A stretch of 64,000 nucleotides of DNA from Moritella yayanosii (GTDB lineage: Bacteria; Pseudomonadota; Gammaproteobacteria; Enterobacterales; Moritellaceae). The position numbers were made by a program, and so were the translations under genes. Of this stretch, positions 22,233 through 30,544 are shown piece after piece. The notes beneath the pieces were generated by a model that saw only the letters and a program-made list of their open reading frames with translations, did no database searches and was not told where the DNA came from. The stretch covers positions 2,542,001 through 2,606,000 of the forward strand of contig NZ_LS483250.1 in assembly GCF_900465055.1 (NCBI RefSeq). The letters are read 5' to 3'. The first letter of the stretch is position 1; every line of letters begins with the position of its first letter.

Positions 22233-22811
22233 TTACTGTTGAAGTAACGGTTTCAATTTTACTTCAATCGCTTCACGTGCTCTAAAAATACGTGAGCGAA
22301 CAGTACCCACTGGGCAGCTCATGACAATACTAATATCGTCGTAGCTCATGCCTTCCATTTCACGTAGTGTTATCGCGGTACGTAATTCATCAGGTAACGC
22401 GTCAATAACTGAAAAAATAACCGCTTTCATTTCTTCTGCTAAAATTATCCGTTCTGGTGTTGATGACTCACGCATGCCATCGTTACCTTCGTAAAACTCC
22501 GCATCTGCGGCATCAATATCGTTAGCCGGTGGTCGTCTACTTTGCGCAATTAAATAGTTCTTAGCGGTATTACTGGCAATACGGTATAGCCAAGTATAAA
22601 ACGCACTATCACCTCTAAAATTCGGCAACGCGCGATACGCTTTAATAAACACTTCCTGAGTCACATCGGCAACGTCGCCACTGGCGGAAACGTAACGTGA
22701 GATCAGGTTCGCCACTTTTTGTTGGTATTTAGTCACCAATAAATTAAATGCGGCCTTGTCACCGCCTTGAACTCGCTCAACTAATTGCAAGTCCGTCTCT
22801 TTTGCACTCAT
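22233..22811 (-). CDS. rpoE: RNA polymerase sigma factor RpoE (sigma-24)
   Basis: ECF sigma factor for the extracytoplasmic stress response. 192 residues with region 2 (DVTQEVFIKAYRALPNFRGDSAFYTWLYRIA, given here in part: DVTQEVFIKAYRALP) and region 4 (LREMEGMSYDDISIVMSCP, GTVRSRIFRAREAI). Nearly identical in layout to E. coli RpoE. First gene of rpoE-rseA-rseB-rseC, with a sigma-E promoter upstream at 22869-22895. Confidence 0.97.
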   Translation of the reverse strand: MSAKETDLQLVERVQGGDKAAFNLLVTKYQQKVANLISRYVSASGDVADVTQEVFIKAYRALPNFRGDSAFYTWLYRIASNTAKNYLIAQSRRPPANDIDAADAEFYEGNDGMRESSTPERIILAEEMKAVIFSVIDALPDELRTAITLREMEGMSYDDISIVMSCPVGTVRSRIFRAREAIEVKLKPLLQQ

Positions 22812-22868
22812 TAGTAACTCATACCCTCTTATTATTCTGATGACACTAGTATTACTAATGCGTATTTT

Positions 22869-22895
22869 TCAGACTACGTTATATAAATAAAGTTC
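22869..22895 (-). promoter_or_regulatory. Sigma-E promoter of rpoE
   Basis: On the minus strand GAACTT (22895-22890), a 16-bp spacer and TCTGA (22873-22869), a full match to the gammaproteobacterial sigma-E consensus. The -10 lies 57 bp upstream of the rpoE start, implying autoregulation of rpoE-rseABC. Confidence 0.85.
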
Positions 22896-22923
22896 GTTTT
22901 AACGCCAAATAAAGTGCGCCATT

Positions 22924-22963
22924 AGGTCAATTAAATCAAAATAAGGTCAAATAAATCAAAATA
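22924..22963 (+). repeat. Two tandem 20-bp repeats between rpoE and nadB
   Basis: AGGTCAATTAAATCAAAATA (22924-22943) followed directly by a copy with one mismatch (22944-22963). They lie between the divergent rpoE and nadB promoters. Possible regulator sites; function unknown. Confidence 0.7.
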
Positions 22964-23069
22964 CCTTTTTATTGCCCGAGATTTAAAGCTTATAATACCC
23001 AACTTAAAGTTATATCTTGCAGTAACTTGGGGATAGACATAACAGCATACTACAAATCGAGTGGAAACT

Positions 23070-24674
23070 ATGAGCACAAATGCGGAATACCAAAGCGATG
23101 TACTGATTATCGGCAGTGGTGCCGCAGGACTCTCATTGGCCCTAAAACTCGCTGACCAAGCTAAAGTGATGGTACTCAGTAAAAGCAGCTTAACAGAAGG
23201 TTCAACCCTCTATGCACAAGGCGGTATCGCAGCCGTTTTTGATGAAGCAGATAGTATAGAAGGCCATGTTGCCGATACGCTTATCGCCGGTGCTGGCTTA
23301 TGTGATGAAGATACCGTTAACTTTACGGCCAGCAGTGCCGCCGCCAGCTTAAACTGGTTAATCGACAAAGGCGCACCGTTTGATCAGGTCGCTGACGATA
23401 ATGGTGAACAGCACTATCACCTTACCAAAGAAGGGGGTCACAGTCACCGCCGCATTCTGCATGCCGCCGATGCCACAGGTAAAGCAGTGCAAACCACGTT
23501 AATCGATAATGTCAGCCAACATCCAAATATTACCTTAATGGAACGCTTTAACGCGGTGGATCTTATTTCCACCAAGCAACTTAACCAAGCAACCAACCGT
23601 ATTGTTGGCGCTTATGTGTGGAATCGTGACGCCGAAAAAGTAGAAGTGATTAAAGCCCGCTTTGTTATCTTAGCAACAGGCGGTGCCAGTAAAGTGTATC
23701 TATATACCACTAACCCCGATGTCTCGAGTGGTGACGGTATTGCCATGGCATGGCGCGCAGGTTGCCGTGTAGCCAATATGGAATTCAATCAATTTCATCC
23801 GACTTGTTTATTCCACCCGGAGGCGAAGAACTTCTTATTAACTGAAGCATTACGTGGTGAAGGCGCGTATTTGCGTCATGCCGATGGCACCCGCTTTATG
23901 CCTAGCTTCGATGAACGAGCAGAATTAGCACCGCGTGATATTGTTGCCCGTGCTATCGACTTTGAAATGAAACGTCTGGGTAGTGACTGTGTGTATTTAG
24001 ATATCAGCCACAAACCGGCCGAATTTATTATTCGCCATTTTCCAACTATTTATGAGCGTTGCTTGAAGTTAGGCATTGATATCACCACAGATCCAATCCC
24101 AGCGGTACCAGCGGCCCATTATACTTGTGGCGGTGTGATGACTGACTTAACTGGTCAAACGGATATACGTGGCTTATACGCGATTGGTGAAGTGGCTTAT
24201 ACCGGTTTACACGGTGCTAACCGTTTAGCCAGTAATTCATTATTAGAATGCATTGTGTTTGCCCACGCTGCGGCAGAAAACATCTTATCGAAACTACACA
24301 ACAAACCTAAAGATTACCGTATTCCAGCATGGGACGAGAGCAAAGTAACAGACTCAGATGAAGAAGTGATAATTCAACATAACTGGCATGAACTGCGGTT
24401 ATTCATGTGGGATTACGTCGGTATTGTCAGAACGACCAAGCGTCTAGAGCGTGCCCAACGCCGGGTTAATCTGTTGCAACAAGAAATTGATGAGTACTAC
24501 AGTAACTTCCGCGTCAGTAACAACTTATTGGAATTAAGAAACCTGGTGACGGTGGCTGATTTAATTATCCGTTGCGCACTCGAACGCAAAGAAAGTCGCG
24601 GTTTACACTACACGCTTGACTACCCAGAGCAGTTTGACGAACCACAGCCAACTATCCTACAGCCTAAGGTATAG
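23070..24674 (+). CDS. nadB: L-aspartate oxidase
   Basis: Flavoenzyme oxidising L-aspartate to iminoaspartate, first step of NAD synthesis with NadA. The start ATG at 23070 ([20 protein letters not shown]) matches E. coli; a GTG nine bases upstream is in frame but less likely. 534 residues: FAD-binding [11 protein letters not shown] near the start, the [12 protein letters not shown] loop, capping domain, AAHYTCGGV and the flavin-contact motif [21 protein letters not shown], and a C-terminal helical domain. Divergent from rpoE, as in E. coli. Confidence 0.97.
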   Translation: MSTNAEYQSDVLIIGSGAAGLSLALKLADQAKVMVLSKSSLTEGSTLYAQGGIAAVFDEADSIEGHVADTLIAGAGLCDEDTVNFTASSAAASLNWLIDKGAPFDQVADDNGEQHYHLTKEGGHSHRRILHAADATGKAVQTTLIDNVSQHPNITLMERFNAVDLISTKQLNQATNRIVGAYVWNRDAEKVEVIKARFVILATGGASKVYLYTTNPDVSSGDGIAMAWRAGCRVANMEFNQFHPTCLFHPEAKNFLLTEALRGEGAYLRHADGTRFMPSFDERAELAPRDIVARAIDFEMKRLGSDCVYLDISHKPAEFIIRHFPTIYERCLKLGIDITTDPIPAVPAAHYTCGGVMTDLTGQTDIRGLYAIGEVAYTGLHGANRLASNSLLECIVFAHAAAENILSKLHNKPKDYRIPAWDESKVTDSDEEVIIQHNWHELRLFMWDYVGIVRTTKRLERAQRRVNLLQQEIDEYYSNFRVSNNLLELRNLVTVADLIIRCALERKESRGLHYTLDYPEQFDEPQPTILQPKV

Positions 24675-24713
24675 TGTGTTCGTCATTCGCCGTAAATCGC
24701 AAATAAAACACCC

Positions 24714-24741
24714 AAAAGCAGCGACTCAGCTGCTTTTTTTT
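24714..24741. terminator. Terminator between nadB and ygfX
   Basis: Stem AAAAGCAGC (24714-24722), loop GACTCA, complementary arm 24729-24737 and a T-run on the plus strand. It ends nadB and may also serve the converging ygfX. Confidence 0.8.
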
Positions 24742-24750
24742 ATCATGCCG

Positions 24751-25158
24751 CTACTTTAATATTTTAATGGTGCGCACGAGACGACGGTAATCAGCATCGT
24801 CGATGGCATCTCGCATTATGTATAACGACTGAGTTTGTCCCTGATTTAGGCTGGTATAACTTAACTGGATAAAAAGATCGGCACTGCGAGAATCTTTGCT
24901 GAATGCAAATAACTCACCACCCGCGTCAAACTGGATGTAACCATTGGTGAAATAAACAAAACAGGGACGGCGTAGCCAATGTTGCCAACAGTGATAACTA
25001 CACAAGGCAATAATGACTACGGTATAACCCAATTGTAATGCGACAAGGGTCAGCCAATCTAATAACAAACCAAGCACTAAGCTGTGTATTGTAATACACA
25101 GCAACAACCAGTATTTAGATGGGCGTAACGTGACGCTACACTTTAACTCTTGAGACAA
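24751..25158 (-). CDS. YgfX/CptA-family membrane protein
   Basis: 135-residue protein with two close membrane helices (about 18-35 and 39-55) and a soluble C-terminal half. Its position directly after sdhE, overlapping it by 23 bp, and the KCSVTLRPSKYW N-terminus match the YgfX (CptA) family, described in E. coli as an inner-membrane partner or toxin of YgfY/SdhE that affects cytoskeletal proteins. Sequence similarity in this family is weak, so the call rests largely on topology and context. Confidence 0.8.
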   Translation of the reverse strand: MSQELKCSVTLRPSKYWLLLCITIHSLVLGLLLDWLTLVALQLGYTVVIIALCSYHCWQHWLRRPCFVYFTNGYIQFDAGGELFAFSKDSRSADLFIQLSYTSLNQGQTQSLYIMRDAIDDADYRRLVRTIKILK

Positions 25159-25387
25159 TTTTATCCATCATATAGGCTAACTCTGGGTCTCCACACTTTT
25201 TATGACCCATTGCCCAAGCAAATAACTCGGGATCTTCGCCTGTTAACAAGCGTTGGAAAATAAATTTATCTTCATCTGATAAATCATCATAAGCTTCATC
25301 CACAAACGGACGAAATAATACATCTAATTCCAGCATGCCACGGCGACATGCCCAACGTAAACGCGACTTTGAATCTAACTTAGTCAT
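25136..25387 (-). CDS. sdhE: FAD assembly factor SdhE
   Basis: Small cytosolic chaperone that helps covalent FAD attachment to succinate dehydrogenase and fumarate reductase. From the ATG at 25387 (AAGGGA upstream) it is 83 residues, and carries the family motif RGMLELD near residue 16 and the acidic DEDKFIFQRLL region. The open frame extends upstream but with no family similarity. Paired with ygfX and divergent from ygfZ, as in E. coli. Confidence 0.93.
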   Translation of the reverse strand: MTKLDSKSRLRWACRRGMLELDVLFRPFVDEAYDDLSDEDKFIFQRLLTGEDPELFAWAMGHKKCGDPELAYMMDKIVSRVKV

Positions 25388-25507
25388 TTTTTCCCTTATC
25401 CTAACTGTCCATAGGATTATTCTATCACAAAAATAAACAAGATCTTCTAAAGACAAATGCTTGCGTTCACTCTACCATAGAGAAAACTAGCCAGAGAAGA
25501 GTAAACA

Positions 25508-26494
25508 ATGACCCAATTTAATAAACTGACCCTAGCATCAACAGATGCATTACCAAATGTGATCGTAAGCGAGTTATCACACTGGGGATTAATGACTGCA
25601 ACAGGTGAGCAGCGTTTAAGTTATTTACAAGGCCAATTGACTTGTGATCTGGTAGGCTTAGAAGATCAACAAACAACTTGGGGTGGTCATTGCAATCCAA
25701 AAGGCAAACTGTGGTCAACCTTCCAAGTCGCTAAAAAAGGCGATTCGTTTTATTTCATCATGCGTAAAGACGCACTGGCGATCACCCTGCCGGAACTAAA
25801 AAAATACGCGGTATTCTCAAAAATAGAACTGACCGACGCCTCTGCATTTTGTAACCTCTATGGTATCGCAGGCGCACAAGCTGAACAGTGGTTGAATAAG
25901 ACCTTCGCGATTACTCTTGGCGAAGAAGCGGTCACTCATTTACCGAATGGTTTTGTGATGCGACTTATTGGCGATACCCCACGCTTCTTAATATTGTTAC
26001 AAAAAAGCGATGCGTCATTACAACAGATCAGCCAACATTTGGCCGAAGCCGCAACCGACGACGGTTCATTCTGGGATGCACTGGATATCCTCGCAGCAGC
26101 ACCGATTGTGAGCGCAGCAATGAGCAGCGTGCAGATCCCACAAGCATTCAACCTACAAGCCTATGATGGTATTAGCTTTAAGAAAGGTTGCTACACAGGA
26201 CAAGAAACGGTCGCTCGTGCTAAATACCGTGGCACTAATAAACGTGCAATGGCGATCTTAACCGGAGCTACTGCAACTGAAGTAAACAGTGGTGACAGTA
26301 TCGAATTGCAACTGGGTGAAAACTGGCGTAGTAGCGGTAAAGTAAACTTAAGCTACCGTTATAGCGATGGCGTACAGCTGATCTCGAGTGTTATGCCAAA
26401 TAACCTTGAAGCAGATAGCGTGTTTAAAATTACCGATAACGAATCCACATTAGCCTTCATGCCATTACCGTATTCGTTAGTAGAAGCAGATTAA
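25508..26494 (+). CDS. ygfZ: tRNA-modifying protein YgfZ
   Basis: Folate-binding protein of the GcvT-like fold, needed for activity of iron-sulphur enzymes such as MiaB. 328 residues, close to E. coli (326). The hallmark KGCYTGQE is present with its conserved cysteine (about residue 229), followed by TVARAKYRG. Divergent from sdhE. Confidence 0.94.
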   Translation: MTQFNKLTLASTDALPNVIVSELSHWGLMTATGEQRLSYLQGQLTCDLVGLEDQQTTWGGHCNPKGKLWSTFQVAKKGDSFYFIMRKDALAITLPELKKYAVFSKIELTDASAFCNLYGIAGAQAEQWLNKTFAITLGEEAVTHLPNGFVMRLIGDTPRFLILLQKSDASLQQISQHLAEAATDDGSFWDALDILAAAPIVSAAMSSVQIPQAFNLQAYDGISFKKGCYTGQETVARAKYRGTNKRAMAILTGATATEVNSGDSIELQLGENWRSSGKVNLSYRYSDGVQLISSVMPNNLEADSVFKITDNESTLAFMPLPYSLVEAD

Positions 26495-26506
26495 TACCCG
26501 TTATAA

Positions 26507-26532
26507 AACGAGGTGAAAATGCTCACCTCGTT
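26507..26532 (+). terminator. Terminator after ygfZ
   Basis: Stem AACGAGGTGA (26507-26516), loop AAATGC, arm TCACCTCGTT (26523-26532), then TCCTTT. It is 13 bp past the ygfZ stop. Confidence 0.8.
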
Positions 26533-26921
26533 CCTTTCATAAGTTCCCACAGAATAGTAATGCCCTTAAACTAACCATAATCGGCCTTATTACTTATCGA
26601 AGAAATACACCAAAATTATAGACCAAAACTACTTATACTTTCATAAATACTAATTTGTCTAATATTATTCGATAAGTATCAATAGCAACGATCCCGCATT
26701 AAATTAGCTCCACAGGATAGGGTCGATAAAATCACTGCCCAGGTAATTTAATTACTATCCAAGAGTTACTCATATTGAAAATTATTGACAATGTTAAATA
26801 GTACATGTCAATATAGTAAGGTAACTTACTATATTGACATGTACTATTTAACCGTTAACCAAACGCTTTCATTAGCAATGTAAAATAGGTGAATAATAAT
26901 TATGACTAACAAGGATACCGT
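26533..26921. other. Gap upstream of the aldo/keto reductase gene
   Basis: AT-rich non-coding DNA. It holds an 11-bp inverted pair 66 bp apart (TACTTATCGAA at 26591-26601 and its complement at 26668-26678) and the 27-bp palindrome listed separately. No gene is visible. Confidence 0.5.
26794..26851. promoter_or_regulatory. Perfect 27-bp inverted repeat upstream of the aldo/keto reductase
   Basis: Arms at 26794-26820 and 26825-26851 are exact complements around GTAA. Each arm holds TTGACATGTACTATT (right arm 26834-26848; left arm reversed at 26797-26811). It ends 70 bp before the aldo/keto reductase start. No T-run follows, so an operator (perhaps for the MarR protein encoded next) or an RNA hairpin is more likely than a terminator. 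Related TTGACAT boxes occur before the MarR and MFS genes. Confidence 0.75.
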
Positions 26922-27950
26922 ATGAAAATGTTAAAAATTGGTAATAGTCATCTTATAGTCACTCCTCAAGGCTTAGGCTGTATGGGGATGTCAGAATTTT
27001 ACGGTCAAAGCGATGATGACCACAATAAACAACTATTGCAGAGTGCAGTGTCTTCTGGGGTGAATTTCTTTGATACTGCCGATATCTACGGTTATGGCCG
27101 TAATGAAATATTACTGGGGGAATTTATCGCAGCGCTCCCCGACCGCACACAAATTGTGGTCGCCACCAAGTGCGGCATTATTCGTGACGAACACGACGTA
27201 CAAAAACGCGGTGTAGATAATAGTCGTGAATATATTTTTGCATGCTGCGAGGCCAGTATTGCACGTCTAAATACCACCATAGATCTCTATTATTTACATC
27301 GTGTGATTGATAATCCAGACGCGATTTTCGTCGCAATGTCGGCCATGGCATCATTACTAAAAGCCGGTAAGATTAAAGCCGTTGGACTCTCTGAAGCCAA
27401 CGCAGAGTATATTCGCTACGCCCACCAATGTTTATTGGATATAACACAAGGTAAACATGGGATCAGTGCCGTTCAATCAGAATACTCATTACTTAGCCGT
27501 GGAGTAGAAAGCGATGGGGTCCTCGATGCATGTAGTGAGTTAGGAATTACATTTGTTGCATATAGCCCGATCAGCCGCGGATTATTAAGTGGTGAATTAA
27601 GCACCCTTGATAAATTAGACCAGGATGATTTTCGCCGTACACTGCCTCGATTTAGTGATGAAAATCTGAGTCATAATAACAAATTAACGACCGCATTAAC
27701 TCAATTAGCACAAACCAAATCCTGTACTCTCGCACAACTCGCTCTCGCTTGGTTAATGCATCAGTCCCCTGCGGTGATCCCCATACCGGGAACCAAACAA
27801 CAAAAGTATTTACAGCAAAATATCAATGCGATGAAGGTAACGCTTAACGCTGACGAGATGGATCTACTGAACTCATTGAGTGCTAATTTTAAAGTGCAAG
27901 GGACTCGCTATACCGAACAAGCCATGCGCAGCTATGCCCTCAACGAATAA
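26922..27950 (+). CDS. Aldo/keto reductase
   Basis: NADPH-dependent oxidoreductase, 342 residues, (beta/alpha)8 barrel. The catalytic tetrad is visible: Asp51 and Tyr56 (FFDTADIYGYGRNE), Lys83 (VVATKCG) and His126 (LYYLHRV). Later stretches VQSEYSLLSR, AYSPISRGLLSG and VIPIPGTK are typical of the family that includes YakC-like reductases. The ATG at 26922 has AAGGA six bases upstream. Substrate unknown; the neighbouring MarR regulator, efflux pump and CMD protein suggest a response to a toxic carbonyl or oxidant. Confidence 0.9.
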   Translation: MKMLKIGNSHLIVTPQGLGCMGMSEFYGQSDDDHNKQLLQSAVSSGVNFFDTADIYGYGRNEILLGEFIAALPDRTQIVVATKCGIIRDEHDVQKRGVDNSREYIFACCEASIARLNTTIDLYYLHRVIDNPDAIFVAMSAMASLLKAGKIKAVGLSEANAEYIRYAHQCLLDITQGKHGISAVQSEYSLLSRGVESDGVLDACSELGITFVAYSPISRGLLSGELSTLDKLDQDDFRRTLPRFSDENLSHNNKLTTALTQLAQTKSCTLAQLALAWLMHQSPAVIPIPGTKQQKYLQQNINAMKVTLNADEMDLLNSLSANFKVQGTRYTEQAMRSYALNE

Positions 27951-28005
27951 TGATTAAATATACTAACGATAACATGGCCACTATATTCTCCATCTATATA
28001 GTTAA

Positions 28006-28050
28006 TTGACATATAATAAGGTCATATACAATATAAGACGTCATATATTA
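28006..28050 (+). promoter_or_regulatory. GACATATA/GTCATATA boxes upstream of the MarR gene
   Basis: TTGACATATAATA at 28006-28018, then TCATATA at 28022-28028 and TCATATATTA at 28041-28050, just before the MarR start at 28061. They resemble the TTGACATATAGTACG units before the MFS gene. Likely operator or promoter for an autoregulated MarR gene. Confidence 0.5.
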
Positions 28051-28060
28051 GGACATGATA

Positions 28061-28549
28061 ATGGATAACAAGAACGGATTAATGAGCCCCAAGTATGTAA
28101 CGCTATGTAAAGAAGCTAAAAAAAGAGGCATGGATAGTGAAGCGATTGCTTTACTGGGTCAATTTTTTACCCTTAGCGCCGCATTAACAGATATGTGCGT
28201 TAATAATCTTAATCAATTTGAGTTACTTGAAGGTCGTTTTGTTTCAATGCTGATGATTAATGATAAAGAGTCTGCAGCACCACACGAGATCTCAACCTTA
28301 ACCGGTTTAACCAGAGCATCAATCACCTCAACGATTGACTCTCTTGAAAAACGTGATTTCGCAGTACGAGAAGCATCAAGAACAGACCGACGTTCACTGA
28401 CGGTTAAGTTAACCGCAGAAGGTAAAGCAACTTTAGATCAAACAGTCACATCTCAGCTTAACTGGTTAGCAGGATTGACGAGCTCATTAGATGAAGATGA
28501 AAAAGCCGCATTCAAATCAATCCTAACAAAGATAAGTAATAACATGTAA
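28061..28549 (+). CDS. MarR-family transcriptional regulator
   Basis: Winged-helix regulator of 162 residues. The MarR core is visible: LLEGRFVSMLMI, then helix-turn-helix ISTLTGLTRASITSTIDSLE, and the wing KRDFAVREASRTDRRSLTVKLTAEGKA (listed in parts: DRRSLTVKLTAEG). I chose ATG at 28061, with AGGA seven bases upstream, over an ATG at 28055. Lies between the reductase and the transporter gene and probably represses one or both via the repeated boxes; the effector is unknown. Confidence 0.9.
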   Translation: MDNKNGLMSPKYVTLCKEAKKRGMDSEAIALLGQFFTLSAALTDMCVNNLNQFELLEGRFVSMLMINDKESAAPHEISTLTGLTRASITSTIDSLEKRDFAVREASRTDRRSLTVKLTAEGKATLDQTVTSQLNWLAGLTSSLDEDEKAAFKSILTKISNNM

Positions 28550-28718
28550 ACGGGCTAGGCGTGAAAGACCGTCTATCCACGATAAAATCGTGGTACCCAT
28601 CCATCAAACCAGCACACTATCAGTCAACATATTAAGATCTACGCGTACATAGGGATACCCACGCCATAACACTAGACTTTACAAATCACGATGGCAATAG
28701 TCACAAACATATAATATG

Positions 28719-28763
28719 TCGACATACTATATGTTGACGTATTATACGTTGACATATAGTACG
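28719..28763 (+). repeat. Three tandem 15-bp repeats in the MFS promoter
   Basis: TCGACATACTATATG (28719-28733), TTGACGTATTATACG (28734-28748) and TTGACATATAGTACG (28749-28763), end to end. The third supplies a TTGACA -35 with a 16-bp spacer to TAAATC, so bound regulator would cover the promoter. Matches the motif in the 27-bp palindrome. Confidence 0.75.
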
Positions 28764-28800
28764 GGTAGATTAAATCTCAAATGGATATTAGGGGAATATA

Positions 28801-30024
28801 ATGAACAACACAGAAACGAACAGTTCTTTTGAAACATCGAACTTAAAAATGTGGCTATCAATCATCATATTAGCGATCGCAACATTTACTATTGTTACCG
28901 CAGAACTCGCTCCCATTGGCCTGCTAACACCAATGGCAGAGGGACTACAACAATCAGAATCAATGATTGGACTCACAGTGACATTTTATGCATGGATAGG
29001 GGCAATAAGCGCACTTTTATCTTCTGCATTTTTGGGGAACCTACCGAAAAAAACATTACTTATCACACTGATGTTTATTTTGTTTATTTCAAATATCTTA
29101 TGTGCGATGACGACTGACTATTACTTTTTCGTCGCAGCAAGAGTCATTGGCGCTCTTGCTCATGGTGCATTTTGGGCTATGATAGGCGCGCTTGCTATGT
29201 CTCTGGTGCCCGCCCGTCATGTTGGACTCGCCACATCTATTGTTTTTGGTGGTGTGTCAGCAGCGAGTGTTTTCGGTATCCCAATTGCTAACGTTATCGG
29301 CGCTAATTTAAGCTGGCAAATGGCTTTTTGGATAATATCTGCTTTAAGTGTGTTCTCACTTTTGGGGATATTATTGTTAGTACCGAACATTAAATCACAG
29401 CATGCTATCGGCATTACAGTATTAAAAGATGTTATTCGCAACCCAATATTATCTAAGATTTATATTGCGACATTATTGGCAATTACAGCGCATTTTAGCG
29501 CGTTCACTTTTATTGAACCCTACTTACATACGTCAAAGGCGATTAGCGATAACTTCATTTCCATCGCACTGTTTACATTCGGTTTTGCGGGATTAATGGG
29601 TAACTTTATTACTGGCATGTTCATTGACCGATATCTTAAACCATTAATCTTATTATCCGTTGCCATTGTGGCCGTAAGCTTGCTTATTCTCGGTATTTTT
29701 TCTAGCTCACTTAATCAAACCGCTATTTTTGCGTTAATTATATTTTGGGGCATATCCGTTTCTGGCATTTTTGTTGGCTTCCAAACTTGGGTGTTACGCA
29801 TTGCCCAAGATGATGCATTTCCAGCCTCTGCCATATATGTCGCCATATTCAACAGTGCGATAGGTACAGGCGCGCTATTTGGCGCATGGATAATGGCCAA
29901 CTTTGATTTCACTGTATTAATGAGTTTCTCTGGTACTGCTATCGCAATATCCCTCTTTATGATTTCAATCATTCCAAGTGAGATCAATGATGCCCCTTCA
30001 CAACTAGTGGGAGATAACCGATGA
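28801..30024 (+). CDS. MFS efflux transporter (DHA1 type)
   Basis: 407 residues with 12 predicted membrane helices. It resembles the SotB/AraJ/YdhP-type drug and sugar efflux group: ELAPIGLLTPMAEGL near the first helix, the motif-A position GNLPKKTLL, RVIGALAHGAFWAM in helix 4 and the motif-C-like GIPIANVIG. AGGGGA lies upstream of the ATG. Overlaps the next gene by four bases (ATGA). Substrate unknown. Confidence 0.9.
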   Translation: MNNTETNSSFETSNLKMWLSIIILAIATFTIVTAELAPIGLLTPMAEGLQQSESMIGLTVTFYAWIGAISALLSSAFLGNLPKKTLLITLMFILFISNILCAMTTDYYFFVAARVIGALAHGAFWAMIGALAMSLVPARHVGLATSIVFGGVSAASVFGIPIANVIGANLSWQMAFWIISALSVFSLLGILLLVPNIKSQHAIGITVLKDVIRNPILSKIYIATLLAITAHFSAFTFIEPYLHTSKAISDNFISIALFTFGFAGLMGNFITGMFIDRYLKPLILLSVAIVAVSLLILGIFSSSLNQTAIFALIIFWGISVSGIFVGFQTWVLRIAQDDAFPASAIYVAIFNSAIGTGALFGAWIMANFDFTVLMSFSGTAIAISLFMISIIPSEINDAPSQLVGDNR

Positions 30025-30416
30025 GTGCACACACAACCGATATATCAGAGTACGGTAAAGAGATCATGAATACCTTGCAGCCTGGCCTTGCGGATCAAGT
30101 CATCTCAAAGTTAGGTGAATTAGATGATGAGCTTCCCAAGCTAATTGTTAATTATGCTTTTGCAGATGTCGTGGGCAGACCAGGGCTTGATATTAAAACA
30201 CGAGAAATGCTCACCGTGGCCTCTTTAATCACCTCGGGTAATGCTCAGCCACAGCTTGAATTGCATATGAGAGCGTCTTTGAATGTCGGGGTGACAGAGA
30301 AAGAGTTACTTGAAATAGTCATACAGATGGCCATTTATGCCGGAGTGCCTGCCTGTATGAATGCAATAACGGCTTATCGAAATGCCGTGACAACATTTAA
30401 TAAATCAAATAAGTAA
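30021..30416 (+). CDS. Carboxymuconolactone decarboxylase-family protein
   Basis: 131 residues with the CMD/AhpD-like helical domain: DIKTREMLTVASLITSGN, QLELHMRASLNVGVTEKELLE and MAIYAGVPACMNAI. It lacks the AhpD CxxC pair, so a peroxidase-type redox role is unlikely by itself; gamma-carboxymuconolactone decarboxylase-like or ligand-binding function is possible. Its ATG overlaps the MFS stop, so the two are co-translated. Confidence 0.88.
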   Translation: MSAHTTDISEYGKEIMNTLQPGLADQVISKLGELDDELPKLIVNYAFADVVGRPGLDIKTREMLTVASLITSGNAQPQLELHMRASLNVGVTEKELLEIVIQMAIYAGVPACMNAITAYRNAVTTFNKSNK

Positions 30417-30467
30417 CGGGGGATGATGCGAACTTTCCAATAGAAAGCCGCCGAAAAACATACGCTT

Positions 30468-30511
30468 AATATAAAAGCCCTGTGAGATTACTCTCACAGG
30501 GCTTTTATATT
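30468..30511. terminator. Bidirectional terminator between the CMD gene and lysS
   Basis: A 20-bp stem (30468-30487 with 30492-30511) with TTAC loop, GC-rich centre and AT-rich ends, between two converging genes. Suits termination on both strands. Confidence 0.9.
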
Positions 30512-30544
30512 CATTAATTAAAGCATCATTATTGATGCCACTAA

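Noticed and set aside
26794-26851. 27-bp palindrome as an intrinsic terminator
   Set aside because: No T-run follows on either strand, ygfZ already has a terminator at 26507-26532, and the core recurs at promoters.
28577-28593. Hairpin CCACGAT/ATCGTGG after the MarR gene as a terminator
   Set aside because: The stem is only 7 bp and no T-run follows, so termination is not supported.
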